This document shows positions 10,640-25,600 of a stretch of DNA of 64,000 nucleotides, piece after piece; within the stretch, counting starts at the first letter, position 1; every line of letters begins with the position of its first letter. The stretch spans positions 145,705,125-145,769,124 of the forward strand of contig CM043698.1 of the NCBI GenBank assembly GCA_023935145.1, in the 5' to 3' direction. The notes under the pieces are model-generated. The model saw only the letters and a list, made by a program, of their open reading frames with translations, had not been told where the DNA came from and made no database searches. The position numbers and the translations under genes are program-made. This stretch comes from Bretschneidera sinensis (lineage: Eukaryota; Streptophyta; Magnoliopsida; Brassicales; Akaniaceae).

Positions 10640-13600
10640 CTAGAATCTCTCAGCCGTCATCACTGCAGGTTGTGCGTCAGCATACTTTTTCGCCAGATAT
10701 GGACCGCTTCTAACAGCTTCCAGCAACTGCAAAAAGAAAAAAATTTGATGGTCAGGAGCTTGAGAAATTTTTTGGATCAATGCACTATTAGATGAATATC
10801 ACATCTTTTATAGTATTGACATGACACTTATCTACTAATGCATTATCCAAAACTCCCTCCTATTATTAGAGAGTATATTGGACCGAGAAAACCATATCCA
10901 AACAATAGGAGTTGTGAAGTGGGGATTAGTGATTTTCACATAATGATAGCTAACATTTTTTGGCCACAACTGTTCGCATAAAGAACTGTGAATGTGGTTC
11001 CCCTCGTCCCAAATACACCCACCAGAAGAAAACACAAAGGAAGAAAAAAGACATTAATTACAAGTATTAAATATAAATCGAACCTTTTCAGATATTCCAG
11101 CAAGAGCAGGGTCACTGACGAGTTTACTTGACATGAAAGCCTTGTGAATTGCCTTGCAACAATTATATCTAGCTTCCATACCTGAAATTTTACTAAATGA
11201 TTAAGGATTAAAAGAAAACAAAAAGATAGAACTCAGCCTAACAGAAGAAAAGAGTCATTTATCCAATTCCCAAGGTACCCGGAAAAAAAAAAAAAAGAGA
11301 AAGTTAATCACAAAAGAAATAAAGGAATTCAGTCACAAATGCAAAGAGCCCAATAAAAATGAAGGAAACAAAGAGAAGAAAACTGATCGTGCACCATGCA
11401 AGAAGAGAAGGGACCAAAAAAAAAAACAAGAAAAACCAGAATTTATTCATTCTAACTAACTTTTTTTTACAAGTTAAGGTATTATATAGATATCAAAAGG
11501 CCATTCATGTACAAATTAAGCAATATTATAGATATTGTATCTATGAAATCTAAAAGGTGAATAGATAGGATGGACTTTGAGAAAGGAAACTATAGCTTAG
11601 ACTTAAGGCTGCCTCCCAAAGGAGACTCTTCAAAAGACCTGCAAAAATAGAAAGAAAAATGCCCCTAAAAAGATATCTTAAAACAACTCCCATTGAAGAA
11701 AAAAGAAAATGCATTATAGGAGTTCCTAGGTTGGTTCTTCATTTGATATTTCTGTTGTTGCCTCATGATGGATCTACAAATAAATAAGCTACAATATGGC
11801 CACCAACATGAGAACCTGACATGAATAACAGCCATGACAATCAGGGCCACCCTTCACCTGAAACTTTCAGGTCAAGCTTTAACCACATGCTGCAATTGTA
11901 TGAGCACACTGATCCTATGACTAGAGAGGTTCCAGGCACACAAAGCATGCAGTTGAAAAGGACAAGCAGAAAGAGACAGGACCCTTTAAAATGCATTAGC
12001 CATTAAAGCCCCAAAAGGAGCTAGAATATCAACTCTTTCCCAATGGGAAACAATGAAATAATTTAAAAAATACATTCATACCCACACAATCAACACATAT
12101 GCATGTAAACCATCAGGAAGAAAAATAGAAAAAGAAAAGAAAACATGTCTACCCATCCAAAGCACCAATTACACAAATACATACCTATTTATCTAACTGT
12201 TATGCTAAAATGTAATATACTGATAGGCACTTGTCAATTCTTTCTTCAAGAGTAGTACTTTTTATCCAAGTTAATATTCCATATTGCTAAGAAAAACTAA
12301 CTGCATTAGTGAGCAGACATTTTACTAGCATGCAAACATGATAATTATCATAAAGGAGATGAACATGGGGATTAGAAAGTAGACCTAATTTTGTGGTTTC
12401 AGTAGTTGCATCAGTCACTTTATTTACTATATCTTGTTTTGAGCAGATCTCCATCAGGCACCATGGCCGAGCCACTAACCCTGTTATCATTCTGTAACCC
12501 TGAAAAAGTTTCACAATACAATACCACATTAAAAAAATTTCAGCACATGTAGTTCGAAACTGTAAGCACCAAAATGCAGGCCACAATACAACTATTATGT
12601 CGGTTCATAGGTCAAAAGACCTCCCACTTCATAATACAAAACATAAATTCAATCAAAATATGCACTGTTCTTGCTTGGTTACATTAATCTGAGATGGGAA
12701 TTTTCTTTCCTGTTTCTTTTTCTTTAGGCAAGTGGAAACATTGTAGCGATATAAGAATAACAACTCCACATGCAGCTAGAGAATAACATTATGGTCCTGG
12801 TTAACCGAAATAATATTCAGTAAGAAGGGAGGCAACTCCACATGTCCTGCTTATGTTTCATGTTGAATAGCCGAAAATAGTCTTCAACTTCATATCTAAT
12901 ATGACGTCTGTGACAAAATATATAAAGGCTTTTGGCATACCAGTTAGTTACCACTTAATAGTTAACCTCTCATAAAACATTGGACTGCAAAAGCACTCAG
13001 CCGAGCTTAAGGATGTTCAAGCTACGCTTGGTTAGAAATCCTAGTGTTTAACCTCAGCCAAAGCTTGGCTCAGCTAAAGCTTAATTCACAAACAATTATA
13101 CACAAGTAGAGAATACAAGAATTAATTTACATTTGACAGGGATGACCTTTTGAAGTGTAACCTTAATAACCAGGGTCACGACAAGGAAACAGGAAGAGAG
13201 AACAAATGCAGTATGATAAAGAAACTCCAAACTATATCGATATTTGGTAATCATATATGAAATAGTGCATTGAACAGGATCACTTGAACTAAGTAAATTC
13301 TACTAGAGAGTACATTCCATTGGGTAATATGTAATTGATAGATCGTGGGTCTAAAATTCTCACCGCCAAACGAATTTCTGAGGCCTGTCCAAGAACTGAT
13401 AGAAAAAGGCCCTGCCAGTTGTACAAACAACTTCACATTATGAGAAAGAGAGAGATGAAAAAAAACCAAGTATACCCATACTAAAGGCAAGGAATCTACG
13501 CTTAAAATGATTTTTAAAAATAGATGACGAATGTAAAAAGAAGAAATCAAATAGAAAATGCAGCCATGACAAGGTTGCCTAGAGTGCAAAATATGGATGT

Positions 13601-16600
13601 TTGCAGCCCAATGCTTCAATGTTATATTTATTTTTCTCGTTTTAAGATCCATTTTTTAAAGAACTTGTTTTAAGATGCATATAATGATGTCAGAAAATGC
13701 TCTTCAAATACAAGAGAAACCAACTTTACCAAATTACTTTGTATAAGCCGAGAATGAGATATTATTTTGAGAAAGAAGAGTACCGAGAAACAAAAAAAAA
13801 CTCACCGATGGTGCCATCTTCGAACTCTTGGATGCAACTTCATATATCAAATGACGAAGGCTTTCTTCTGCATCACTACTAAGTATTATGTTGTTCTCAG
13901 ATCGAGTTTCTCCTGCAATGTTTCCAAGAGCATGCAATGCAGCCTGCACTTGCCATTTAAAAACAATATCAGAAGTATACAAGCAAACAGCATGTAGACG
14001 TTTTCTGCAGAATACCTTTTTCTTATAAGTAAAGAGTATTATATAGAAGCACCAGAGGGTGCAACTTGCTTACAAAAGGTTATCTACAAGAAAGCGATTC
14101 TATGAACTCTACAAGATGAACTAAATTTTCACAACTATAAAGAATTACAAATTTCTGCGGAGTACAATAAAGTTTCACTTGCAACACAAATTTCACAGCT
14201 GCCTCAGCCATAATGCTGTTGACACACGTAGTATCCCACCTTCATGCTCTAGGCATGAGCATGACAATGCTATTAAATCCTTTTTTTTGCAGTTAAAATG
14301 TATTAAATCCTTTTATTTTAACAATCCAACATCTATAAAATTTCATTCCACATTAAAGCTTTAAACATTTCTTATTGATTGATGAAAAAGTAGGACCAAA
14401 TTGGGATTTTAAGCATGGATCTTTTACAGTAAATAGATAGAAAGGTCGTATATTTCAACATCCAACCTTCCATATAGATGTTTAAGAATGCGTCGAAACT
14501 AGAAGGGGCTCTTAATATTAAGACCCCATCGAAATTACAAAACCTATCACTTGTGAGAGTCATATAAAGGTGATATTATTTCCTCAAGCATCCTCTCTCT
14601 CTCTCTCTCTCTCATGGATACTTCTACATATACATATTAGATACCAATACTTCTAGTCTAAGTAAGTACTGGAGAAAATACAAAATATGACTACTGCCTT
14701 TTTTTTAATGTATAAACTAGGAATACTTGCATAATTGTACAAGTTACAACTACAGATCTTTAAATAAGAGAGCAACCTGATGGAACTTTCTTATGGAAAG
14801 CTAGATGCTATGAGCCTATGATCATTTAAGTGAACAATCATTTACGCAACATAAGAATGGCTACTGCAATAAATTCTCTGGCACAGTGGTTGTTGCCTAA
14901 CAACCTCTTCAATCAGAGGGCGAGTTCATCCTCCAAACTTATCTCAAAGATTAAGCAAAATGCATCAGATCATAAAGAGTCAATCTCAACACAATGAGAA
15001 TCATGCTAACACGATTACACCTTTTCTACCCAAAAGTTGTTCGAATAACATGTGAGCTGAAGCATATTATGCAACATGCAAATGAAGGGGAGGAATATAT
15101 GAAAAGGTGCTTAAATAAAGTGATAAGATCCAATGTGCTCACCAACTGTTTACCACGTCCTTGGCAATCAAAGGCGGCGTCAACAACATGTCTTGCAGCA
15201 GGCGGTGAGCTTGACAGTAGCAATATAGCTCCCTGGGTTGCTGAAAGCATTAGGAAAAACCAACATTAAATGTGGAGTTTTAAAACTTAAAGGTCAACAC
15301 ATTAAAACTTACGAATTATTCAAATGAAAGTAGAGGAATGAGTTAGGAGGGCAGCTAGGGAAGTGTCCTTTTATTATATTAGCAATTTGAGATTGTGAGC
15401 TCTGAGGAATTTACTAGTTATTACAAGAAATTTTTTAAACTAAAACTATAAGGCACTCTTCTTGAATGAGTCCTCGGAGGGAAATGATAACTTTCCTTGG
15501 TTAGCAATCTGGAAAAACTTTGCACCGTTAAAGGTGGCCTTCTTTGCTTGGGAAGCTTGTTGGGGTGGCATTCTAACAATTGAAAAAAGCGAGGAAAAAC
15601 CTTGATTAATAAATGTTATTTTTTAAACCTTCTCTTGGGGTGCAATTCAATAGACAATTTATGGGAGATGACTCTTATATTGGTGGGTATCCAATGGGTG
15701 GTCCGTATCTATCAAGGGGAGGTGTGAGCTTGAGGCAGTTTGAGAAGGCCCTTTCCTTGATCCCACTTTCAATTGTTTTTTTACCATTTGGAACGAAAGG
15801 AATATGAAAGCTTTTTTTTGACTAATTGGAACAAAAGGAATATGAGAGCCTTTGATGGTGAGGAATGCTCTATAGCATCCATCAAGGATAGGTGGATAAA
15901 TACTTTCGGATTTTAGTTTAGAGAAATTTTTTTTAGCTTTTGATGGTGAGGAAATCCCTATAGCATCCATCAAGGATGGGTGGTTAAATATTTTTGGGAT
16001 TTAGTTTAAGTGAATTATTTTTGTACGCCAAGAGGATCTCTTAGACATCATTGATGTATAGTTTTTTAGTAAATGGGTGGCACCCCCTTAGTGCCCTTGA
16101 AATACAATGATTTATTTATCAAAAGAAAAATATAAGCTATCAACATATAGCATTACATATTTCTTTTCTTCTTAGTTCTCATATTCATAAATGTAGATGG
16201 TGAAACATAAGAATATACTTATATACCAATATTGTAGCTATTTATGTCAATAGGTAACAAAATATGCCTAGAGGAATAGTAAAAAATTTATTGAAAAAGC
16301 ACCGAGAAGGTTAAACTTAAAGCCAAAGGCTATTTACAATGAATGAGCTCCACAAAATAAAAAAGATCGTCGATATTTACAAAGAAATTTCCTTTAAATA
16401 AAAAATTGAGAATATTAAACCAATTATCCCTAATATTCGCCAAAGGCCTTTCAATACCATCAAAAGCCCTCTGGTTCCTCTCTCTCCAAACAATCCACCA
16501 AATAGAGAGTGGAATTAAGTCTAGAGCCTTCTTGACATCCTTTTGAGCTTTCAATCCACTCCAAACCCAAATTTCGTCTCTCACCAAACCCACAGCCGCC

Positions 16601-19600
16601 CAAGAAACCCCCACAACTCTATACACTATTTCTCATAAACTCCTAGCAAGAGAGCAATCCACTAAAAGATGAAAAATGGATTCGGCACAACCCTTACAAA
16701 TAAAGTATCTATTAACAATAACCTTTCCTCTCCTTTGAAGATTGTCAATAGTGAGAATTTTATCCCAAGAGACTTCCCATACAAAAAAAACTAACTTTCA
16801 TGGGAGCTCGGGTGCACCAAATTGCTTTCCAAAGTAATGGAGAATGATCATTTACAAGAGTTATATCAATGAGAATCTTGTAAAAATCTTTCACTTTAAA
16901 ACCTTTATCAGGATTAGGTCTCATCTCAAAACATCTTCCTTCTCCACCTTGATTCTAGAATTGTACAAGGTATCCAAGAACAACGCAACCTCCTCAACTT
17001 CCCAATCATGAATATTTCGAATAAACGGCACAACCCAAGAAACACCTTCAATAGTCATAGAGTAGCTAGATTGAATCCGCATTTCCTTATCTCTCACAAT
17101 GCTAAAAATGTTGGGAAACTTGTCCTTTAAATGAGTGTTTCCACACCAAGAATCATACCACAAACGAGTCCTAGTTCCATTACCCACCGACACTTCTAAA
17201 AAAGGTCGAATGTCTTCCCAACCACTCATAATCCACTTCCACAGGCCCACACCATAAGCATCTCGAGGTGCCTTAGACATCCAACCATCACTATCCATTC
17301 CAACCTTGGCCTCCACCACTTTCCTCCATAAGTGATCTTTCTCGATAATAAATCTCCAAAGCTATTTACCAAGAAAGGCCTTATTGAGTAAAGAGATGGA
17401 TTTTATACCGAGACCCCCCTCTAAATGTTTCTTAACCACATCCCATTTAACCAAATGGTATTTGAAGTCCTCTTCCGAATTGCCCCAAAAGAACCTCCTT
17501 TGAATACTTTCTAACCTTTTAGCCACCTACGTTGGAACAGGGAATAAAGACATATAGTAGATGGGAAAACTAGATAGAGTGCTTTTGAATGGGGTGAGTT
17601 TACCTCCTTTCTTTTTTTTGATAAGTAAAGAAAAAATATATTGATAACACACCAAGAGGGTGTGACCCATTTACAAAGATTTTCTATAGGATATAGATTC
17701 TACAAGCTCTAAAAGCCCAATATCATTCACCAAAAAATTTCCTTTAAACCAAAAGTTAAGAGAATTGACCCAACTGTCTCTAATTACATCAAATTTTTTT
17801 TTCAGTGCCCTCAAAAACTCTATGATTCTTCTCAATCCACACTATCCAAAAAATGGATAAAGGAATCAAAGAGTAAGCCTTCTTTAACGCCTTAGAAGCA
17901 CGAAGCTCACCCCAAGCCCACAATTCATCTTTCACGGATCCGATGATTGCCCAAGAGATACCCAAAATATGATATTCCATCACCCATAAGCTTCTAGCCA
18001 AGAAACACTCCATAAAAAGATGAAAAAGAGACTCAGCGCAACTTTTGCAAATGAAGCACCTATTAACAATCATTTTCCCCCTTTTTTGCAAATTGTTTAC
18101 GGTGAGAATCTTCCCCCAAGCGGCTTCCCAAACAAAAAAACATTTTTTTTGGGGCACGAGAGCACCAAATTGTCTTCCATGAAAAGTTGTGTGAGCTTTC
18201 TGAGTCATCCCCCATGCTAAGAATCTTGTAAAACGAACTCACCTCAAAACCTTTATCCAGGCTCTCCCTCCATTGAATCGAGTCCTCTCTAAAGAAAACC
18301 AGTCTAGAACCATACAAAGCTTCCAAGAAACTTTGAACCCTCTCAACCTCCCAATCATGGACATTTCGTATAAACGGTACGTACCAAGAGGTTATATCGT
18401 TATTAACAGATACACATGAACAAATAAGAGCTTCTTTATCTCTTACAATAGCAAAGTTATCCAGAAATTCTTCTTTCAAAGGAGTGTTCCCAAACCATGT
18501 ATCATGCCAAAGCCGTGTTCTCTTCCCATTACCCACCACCATAGAGATACAAGAAGACAAAGTATCCTAACCTTTCCGAATCCATTTCCACACTACTACA
18601 CCATAGGCCCCCTTCCTTCCTTGGACATCCACCTATTAGAATCCATCCCAAAATTGGCTTCCTCTACTTTCCTCCAAAGATGATCTCTCTCCACAAGAAA
18701 TCTCCATAACCATTTTCTAAGAGAGCTTTATTAAATAAAGTAAGAGATTTAAGACTAAGCCCCCCTTTTTCAATCAGTTGCTTAACCACACCCCACCTAA
18801 CAAAATGATACTTATATTCCTCTCCTATGTTGCCCCAAATGAACCTCTTTTGAATACCTTCTAACCGATTAGCCACCGAACTAGGAATAGGAAAAAGAGA
18901 CATAAAGTAGATAGGAAGGCTAGAGAGCGTATTTTTTATGAGGGTAAGTCTTCCTCCTTTTGAGAGGTACCGATTCTTCCACCCTACTAATTGTTTTTTG
19001 AACCTTTCCACAATGGGATTCCACACACTTTTATTTTTAAAATTAGCTCAAAGTGGGAGACCAAGATACGTAAAAGGAAGAGACCCCAATTTGCACCCTA
19101 ACAAATCAGCAAGAAAACGGCCGTTAGTATTCTCATTAAGAGGGATTAACTCACTTTTATTAAGATTAACCTTAAGCCCCGAAACAACTTCAAAACATAA
19201 AAGAACACACCGAGGATGTAAAATTTGACAATTTTCCACTCCACAAAAAACAATTGTGTCATCGACAAACAGAAGATGAGATACATTCACACTACCTCTA
19301 GTCCCCCCCATTTTAAACTCACATAGAATCCCCTCGTCAATTGCTTTCACCAACATTTTGCTAAAAGCCTCCATCACTAAGGTAAACAAGAAAGGCGACA
19401 AAAGGTCTCCTCGTTGAAGACCACGCAAAGCTCTGAAAAAGCCAGATGGACAACCATTCACAAGGATGGAGAAGGATGGAGAAGAAATACATTTGTGAAT
19501 CCATTTACACTATTTGTCCCCGAACCCCATCTTTTTCAAAAGGTACATCACAAAACCCCAACTAACATGATTATACACCTTTTCCATATCTAGTTTACAT

Positions 19601-22600
19601 ATCACCCCTCTCCCTCTATCTTTCAAATGGCCATCCACAACTTCATTAGCAATTAAGACAACGTCCAAGATTTGCCTACCCTCAATGAAAACATTTTGAA
19701 AATGACTCGCCACTTTTCGGATCACTTGCTTCAATCTATAAGTGAGAACCTTCGAAATAAGTTTATAAATGCATCCAATAAGGCTAATGGGCCGAAAGTC
19801 TTTGAAATTTGAAGCTCCATAAGGACAACGAATGTAGAGTTAAGACTATCCACAAACTCTCCCGAGGAATAGAACTCCTCAAAGAGTCTCAGGATATCCC
19901 CTTTAATCACATTCCAATTATGAATAAGAAAAGCCATGGAAAATCCATCAAGACCCAGGCCTTATCACCATTACAGTCCCGAAGAGCAGCAAGAATCTCC
20001 TTCTCCTCAAATGGACGTTCAATCCAAGTAGCTTCCCTTCCATCAATGCTAGAGAAGACCAACCCATCCAAGTTCGGTCTAGAATCGCACGTCTCCTTGT
20101 AGAGAAGTTTATAGAAATTACAAATTGCCTCTTTCATACTAGTTTCCTCCTCAAACACCTCACCATCTATCTCAATGGATCCAAGAAAATTGCGTCTCCT
20201 ATGATCGTTGGTCATACGATGAAAAAAATTGGTGTTTCTATCACCCCCCACGCAACCATATTTCTCAAGATTTTAGCCTCCAAGAGGTTTCTTCCATACA
20301 AATGAGCTTAGAAAGTTCATTCTTAACCCAAATTCTTTTTTCTCTAATCCTCCCCCTAAAGGCCCAAAATAATCTCCTTCTTGTCAAGCCCATTTATCTC
20401 ACCCAACAAAGCATTAATAGAGGAGTTCACATTGTCGAGGGTCTCTTTGTTCCATCTTTTCAATTTCTCTTTTAAAAATTTCAACTTCTTCACCACCACA
20501 AAACTAGCAAAGCCCCTCACAAAACAACCATTCCACCACCCTTTGATTAGATCACAAAAGCCGTCTACTTTACCTCCTTTCGAAAGGTAGTGATTCTTCC
20601 ATCCAACTAATCTTTTATCAAACTTTTCAACAATCGAATTCCAAATACTTTTGTCTTTGAATCTAGCTCCCAAGGGAAGACCAAGATAAGTAGAAGGAAG
20701 AGATTCCACCTTACACCCCAACAAACTTGAAAGGAAGTGCCCATTACAATTGTCATCAAGAGGGATCAGATCACTTTTATTAAGATTAACCTTGAGACCA
20801 GACACTGCTTCAAAGCAAAGAAGAATACACCGCAAGTGTAATATTTGAGAAGCTTTCACCCCAAAAAAACAATCGTATCATCGACAAAGAAGAGGTGAGA
20901 GACATTTACGCTAGTGCCATTCCTTCCCACTTTGAAATCACTCAATAATCCTAGTTCGATAAGTTTCAATAACATCTTGCTAAAGGCTTCCATAACCAAA
21001 GTGAAAATGAATGGAGACAAATGATCCCCTTGTCTAATTCCTCTAAAAGCTCAGAAAAATCCGGATGGACACCCATTAACCAAAATAGAGAACGAAGTAG
21101 ATGACAAGCATTTAAGAATCCATTTGTATCATTTATCACCAAATTCCATTCTTTTCAATAAATAGATAACAAAATTCCAACAAACATGATCGTATGCCTT
21201 TTCTATATCAAGTTTACAAATAACTCCACCCCTCCATTCTTAATTTGAGCATCCCTTATTTCATTAGCTATCAGGACAGCAACCAGGATTTATCTTCCTT
21301 CTATAAACGCATTCTGATTGGGACTCACTATTTTACACATCACTTTCTTCAATCTAGCAGTAACCACTTTCGATAGAAGCTTGTAAATACAACTCACAAG
21401 ACTGATAGGTCTAAAGTCTTTAATGTTAACCGCTCACCTTTTTAGGAATTAGTGAGATGAGAGTGGCATTACGACAACTCACAAACTCACCCAAAGCATG
21501 AAACTCCACAAAGAGTCTAATAAAATCCCCCTTAATGATCTCCCAATTATGGATTAAGAAAGCCAAGGTAAAACCATCAGGCTCCGACGCTTTATCACCA
21601 TCACAGTCATGAAGAGGAGCAACAATTTCTTCCTCAAAGAAAGCCACACAACATCTTCCTCATCAATTCTAGAAAAGTACAGACCATCTAAGCTTGGCCT
21701 TTCATCACAAGTCTCTTTAAAGAGATTCTCATAGAAATCACTAATTGCTCTTTTAATATCACTTTCCTCTTCAAACATCATGCCATCAATCTCAATAGAA
21801 CTAAAAAAATTAAATCTCCTATGAGCATTAGCTATACGATGAAAATACTTAGTATTTTTATCTCCCTCTCTAAGCCACAACTCTCTAGATTTTTGTCTCC
21901 AAGAAATTTCCTCTAAAGAGATGAGCTTAGCCAAGTCCTTCTTAGCTTCTGATCTTCTATCAATTTCATTCCTTAAAAAACCCTCACAAACCTTTTTCTC
22001 ATTGTACCCACTTATTTCACCCAATGAAGTATTTATGGATGAGTTAACGTCACCAAAAGATTCTTTATTCCATCGCTTCACTTCAACTTTCAGATTCTTC
22101 GACTTTTTAGCCACTACAAAGCTAGCAACACCATTAACAAAAGTACCCTCCCATCATTCTTTAACAAAATCCCTAAAACCATCCACTTTCAACCATATAT
22201 TCTCAAAACAAGGAGGAGTTGGGCCCCACATCAATCCGCCTACTTCAAGAAGGATGGGGTGATGATCAGACAAGGTACGGGGAAGAAGCTTCTGAATCAA
22301 AGAAGGGCATTGAATTTCCCAACAAGCAGAAACAAGAACCTATCAATTCTCGAGAAGGAAAGAGAATCCTTGAAACTCGACCAACTGAAAGAACCACCTG
22401 ATAAAGTCAAGTCACGAAGATCATGTCCCCTCACAAACTCTAAAAACTCTCTCATAGACCTAGTCTCCTGAAACCCATAAGATCTTTCATGAGGATACAA
22501 GACAATGTTAAAGTCACCACCCATCACCCAAGGAAACTGCCAACGATGTCTAACAGCCGCTAACTCATCCCTGAATATCCTTCTATTACCACTATCCCCA

Positions 22601-25600
22601 GGGCCAGACACACGGGTCATAACCCACTCTTCATTATTAAAGAGACCCTTGAAAACACAAGAAATTGGGAATAAACCCACTTGCATATCAACTAGATCTA
22701 AGACTCTTTTATCCCACATAATGATAACTCCTCCTAAAGCACCTATAGACGGAAGAGCTTTCCAACTACAAGACCTTATACCCCAAATACTACGAATAAA
22801 AGACTTTCCAACTAGAGGAATATAAATATTCATCTGGTGTGGTGCAAGTGGATTCTGAAATGCATTTCTTCAACCTCTTTTTCCATTTTGATCAATGGCA
22901 ATCCATCTAGTTTCTTTAAAGCTTCAAGAGAGCTGTGTTAAGGCGACCCTTTTTTTAACAATTTTGTTTATCATGGTGATGGAGGTGTTCAGTAAGATGT
23001 TGTCTAGATTCATGGAAGGTGGGTTTATCAGTGGTTTCGAGGTGGGTGGAGGGGTCCTTGTCTTCATTTTGCCGATGACACCACTTTTTGTGGGGCAGAG
23101 GAGGCAGAAATGATAAATCTAAAGGCCATTCTTGTTTGTTTTGAAGCGGTGTCCAATTTGATGGTCAATCTTGGGAAAGAGTGAGCCCATTCCGTTGGGA
23201 GATGGGGTGGATGGTAATCAGTTAGCTTGTATCTTGGGTTGTTGTGTTGGCTCCCTATGACATACTTGGGTAACCATTGGGTGTTTCCTTTAAAAGAGAG
23301 ATGGACGGGATCTTATTGTGACAAAGTTTGAAAAAGACTTGCTGGATGGAAAAAAATTTATCTTTCAAAAGGTAGGAGTCTCACTCTCATTAAGAGTGTT
23401 CTCTTGAACCTCCCGACCCATTTTATGTCTTTATTTTCCATTCCTTCCTCGGTTTCTAGAAGATTGGAGGACATTCAAAACTGGTTTCTTTGGGGAGATG
23501 TGGGGGAGGATTGAAAATTCCACTTGGTAAATAGCGGATTGGGTATTAAATACTTGCTTCTTAACAAAGCACTTCTTGGCAAGTGGCTTTGAAGATTCTT
23601 AGTAGAGAAGAAACAGTTAAGGAGGAGGGTAGTGGTGGCTAAATATAATACCACTCACAATGGGTTGGTGTCTAGGAGGGTAAGGATCCTTATGAGGTGG
23701 GTGTATGGAAATGGATTGGGAAAGGATGGGATGTGTTTTGGCCTTTGATCCAGCTTGACGCGGGGGGGAGGGAAATTTATTACTTTTTGCTTTTTTGGCA
23801 CGACTCTTGGTGTGGTGACTCCTCTCAAGGAGAAATTTCCTTCTCTCTTCTCTTTGAAAAGAAATAAGGAGGTGTTGATTAGTTCTTGTAGGGCTAGAAT
23901 TGATGGGATGCAAGATTGGGCGTGTATACTTTACATGTAATGCACAAGATTCGGAGCTCGAAGATTTTTATTGCTTCTGAGTTTTTGTTTAATGTTTCGC
24001 TTAATGAACATAGAGATGATAGAGTGAAGTGGAAGCTGGAGATGGGTCGGATGTTTAAAGTTAAATCTTTCTATAATTTTCTCCTGATTAGTTCTTGTAG
24101 GGCTAGAATTGATGGGATGCAAGATTGGGGGTGTATACTTTACATGTAATGCACAAGATTGGGAGCTCGAACATTTTTATTGCTTCTGAGTTTTTGTTTA
24201 ATGTTTCACTTAATGAGCATAGAGATGATAGAGTGAAGTGGAAGCTGGAGAAGGGTGGGATGTTTAAAGTTAAATCTTTCTATAATTTTCTCCTTCCTAC
24301 CTCTCGAGGGGAGAGGAAATGTAGTTCCCCATGGAACAGCATTTGGAAGACATCAGCTCCTTCAAAGGTGGCTTTTTTTGCTTGAGAAGCTTCTTGGAGT
24401 CAGATCTTGACTATTGACAATCTAAATCAAAGGGGTATTGTGTTAGTAAACAGATGTTACTTATGTAAGAGGGATGCTGAAACAGTGCAGTACCTTCTCC
24501 ACCTTCTCCTTGTGTGCCCATGGGTTAGAAAACTGTGGGATTTGGCGCTTTTGGTGATTGGTATATCTTGGGCAGTTTCAGGGTCTGTTGGGGAGGAGAT
24601 TTGGGCATGGATGGGTATTCACAATGCAAAAGAAACGAGTAAAGTTTTGGCCTTGAGTCACACTTGCTATTTTTTGGATGGTATGGGGAAAGGAATAGAA
24701 GAGCTTTTGAAGAGGTGGCAACCCCATTGAACTCCCTTAAGGATAGATGGTTAAATACCTTAATTTTTCGGTTTAGAGGAAAGGTTAATGTAAACGAAAT
24801 TGACGTTCCTAATTGCTTTGAGTTTTTTTTTTATTTTTTTTTTATAAGTAAAAAGTATATATAAAGAAACGCACCAAAGGGGTGCAACCCAAGTACAACG
24901 ATTATCTAAAGATAGAAACTCCACAAAATCTACAAGATCTACCTCATTTACAAAAAAAAAAATCCCTTTTACCTAAAAATTAAGGGCATTGAACCATCTA
25001 TGTTTAATTACATCAAAAGGTCATTCGTTATCAAAAGCTTTATGATTCCTCTCATTCCACACGATCCAAAAAATAGAGAGGGGAATCAATAAGTAAACTT
25101 TCTTGCGCTCTTTAGAAGCCCATAACCCACTCCAAACCCATACTTGATCAATCACAAAGCCGGCAAAAACCCAAGAAACACCCACAACTCTATAAACCAT
25201 CTCCCATAAGATTCTAGTTAAAAAGCATTCCATCAAAAGATGAAACACGGACTCGCCATAACGTTTGCAAATGAAACACCTATTAACAATCACTTTTCCC
25301 CTTCTTTGTGGATTGTCAATAGTAAGAATCTTCTCCCAAGAGGCTTCCCATACAAAAAACTCACTTTTCTGGGGGCACGAGAGCACCAAATTGCTTTCCA
25401 TGGGAAATTGGAGAACCTTCCGACGGAGCCCCACCAGAAGAATCTTATAAAAAGATTTCACCTCAAACCCTTTTTCCGGTCTATCCCTCCATTTAATTAT
25501 ATCCTCTCTAGACAAATCCATCCTATAACTAATTGCTTTGAGTTTTTCAGTTGTAAGTAATGTTTTTGGTACATGGGTGTCATTGCCTTAATGCTTTTTT

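Noticed and set aside
22297..22840. Endonuclease-like open frame considered as a host nuclease gene
   Set aside because: It is the endonuclease part of the older LINE, continuous in order and orientation with its RT.
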